Positions 63,548 through 64,000 of a stretch of DNA of 64,000 nt are shown here, piece after piece; the first letter of the stretch is position 1; each line of letters starts with the position of its first letter. The position numbers and the translations under genes are program-made. The stretch is from the NCBI GenBank assembly GCA_031291445.1, contig JARLJA010000076.1, positions 1 to 64,000 on the forward strand, in the 5' to 3' direction. Below the pieces are notes generated by a model that saw only the letters and a program-made list of their open reading frames with translations, did not search any database and was not told the origin of the DNA. This DNA comes from Xanthobacteraceae bacterium (GTDB lineage Bacteria; Pseudomonadota; Alphaproteobacteria; Rhizobiales; Xanthobacteraceae).

Positions 63548-64000
63548 ATGGCGGATGCGGTGACGGGGACGGCGACGGCGGATGCGCAGCCGCACGCCGA
63601 GATTCGCGCGCTGTTGCGGGCCGGGCGCAACGACGAGGCGATCGCGCGGCTGTGCCGGGTGATCGTCACCGCGCCGGACGACCTCAACGCCAAGCAGATC
63701 CTGTTCGACGCCTTCTTCCAGAAGCGCGACTGGGCGCCGGCCCTGGTGCTCGCCGAGGAATTGTCGCGCCGCCTGCCCGACAGCGCCCAGGCCGCCATGT
63801 TCGTGGTGGCGACGCTCAGCAACATGAAGAGCTTCGAGGAGGCGATCGCCCGCGCCCGCGCCCATCTCGAGCGCTTCGGCGAGGACGTCACCGTGCTCGA
63901 CGCGCTGAAGGTGGCGCATTTCTACACCGACCGGGTCGAGGCCGCGGTCGGCTTCGGCCAGCGCGCGCTGGAGCTGCGCGACGCCGAGGCCTGCCGCGCC
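63548..64000 (+). CDS. TPR-like protein, 3' end outside the window
   Basis: The frame is open from ATG 63548 to the window edge and is not in the ORF track because no stop is present. It reads MADAVTGTATADAQPHAEIRALLRAGRNDEAIARLCRVIV, then repeated 34-residue helical pairs such as WAPALVLAEELSRRLPDSAQAAMFVVATLSNMKSFEEAIARARAHLERF and ALKVAHFYTDRVEAAVGFGQRALEL, which fit degenerate TPRs. About 151 residues are visible. The catalytic or binding part, if any, lies beyond the window. Confidence 0.7.
   Translation, partial: MADAVTGTATADAQPHAEIRALLRAGRNDEAIARLCRVIVTAPDDLNAKQILFDAFFQKRDWAPALVLAEELSRRLPDSAQAAMFVVATLSNMKSFEEAIARARAHLERFGEDVTVLDALKVAHFYTDRVEAAVGFGQRALELRDAEACRA

Overview
The window is high-GC alphaproteobacterial chromosome, most likely from the Nitrobacteraceae (Bradyrhizobium/Rhodopseudomonas group). 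The clues are the dense palindromic intergenic repeats that translate as 'MPALVAGIH...MAGTSPAMT', the Omp31-type 'DWTGFYVGGH' porin domain, and candidate FixK and Irr (ICE) sites. No rRNA, tRNA, CRISPR array, transposase or integrase was seen.

Layout. 0-3.4 kb: the 3' part of ilvD, an AbrB-like/Doc toxin-antitoxin pair and a solitary nuoB. 3.5-9.3 kb: a minus-strand operon of a small membrane protein, two membrane-anchored CbbX-type AAA+ ATPases and two paralogous membrane-anchored TPR proteins. 9.8-12.8 kb: O-antigen ligase-like protein, DUF1614 protein, mobA. 13.2-16.8 kb: a NitT/TauT-type ABC importer. 17-22.5 kb: a CrtI-like oxidoreductase and a two-gene operon of a C-terminally truncated PPDK with a PhoU-like protein. 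22.9-25.5 kb: a small zinc-ribbon-like protein and a two-barrel porin fusion.

25.9-35.9 kb is a complete cobalt nitrile hydratase island: AmiC-like sensor, MarR regulator, NhlF-like cobalt transporter, alpha subunit, a beta subunit split into two genes, P14K-like activator, CobW-type chaperone, amidase, AraC regulator and an acyl-CoA dehydrogenase. Nitriles would become amides and then acids plus ammonia. Next to it (36-44.9 kb) lies a MocR regulator and an eight-gene Nit1C cluster: nitrilase, radical SAM, GNAT, AIR-synthase-like, glycosyltransferase, flavoprotein and two small nitrogen-starvation proteins. Two unrelated routes for CN-bond nitrogen thus sit side by side.

45-64 kb: bfd-bfr iron storage, an MFS pump, three tandem giant repeat proteins, a flavin reductase-MarR fusion divergent from a nicX-like dioxygenase, an MFS/LysR pair, a chemoreceptor and a partial TPR protein.

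The most striking structure cuts across these regions. Three accessory blocks (3.4-9.5, 25.7-36.0 and 47.6-57.2 kb) each lie directly downstream of an intact gene (nuoB, mocR, flavin reductase-marR). At the far end of each is a short degraded direct repeat of that gene's 3' end including its stop codon. This is the footprint expected of elements inserting at gene 3' ends, but no recombinase is visible.
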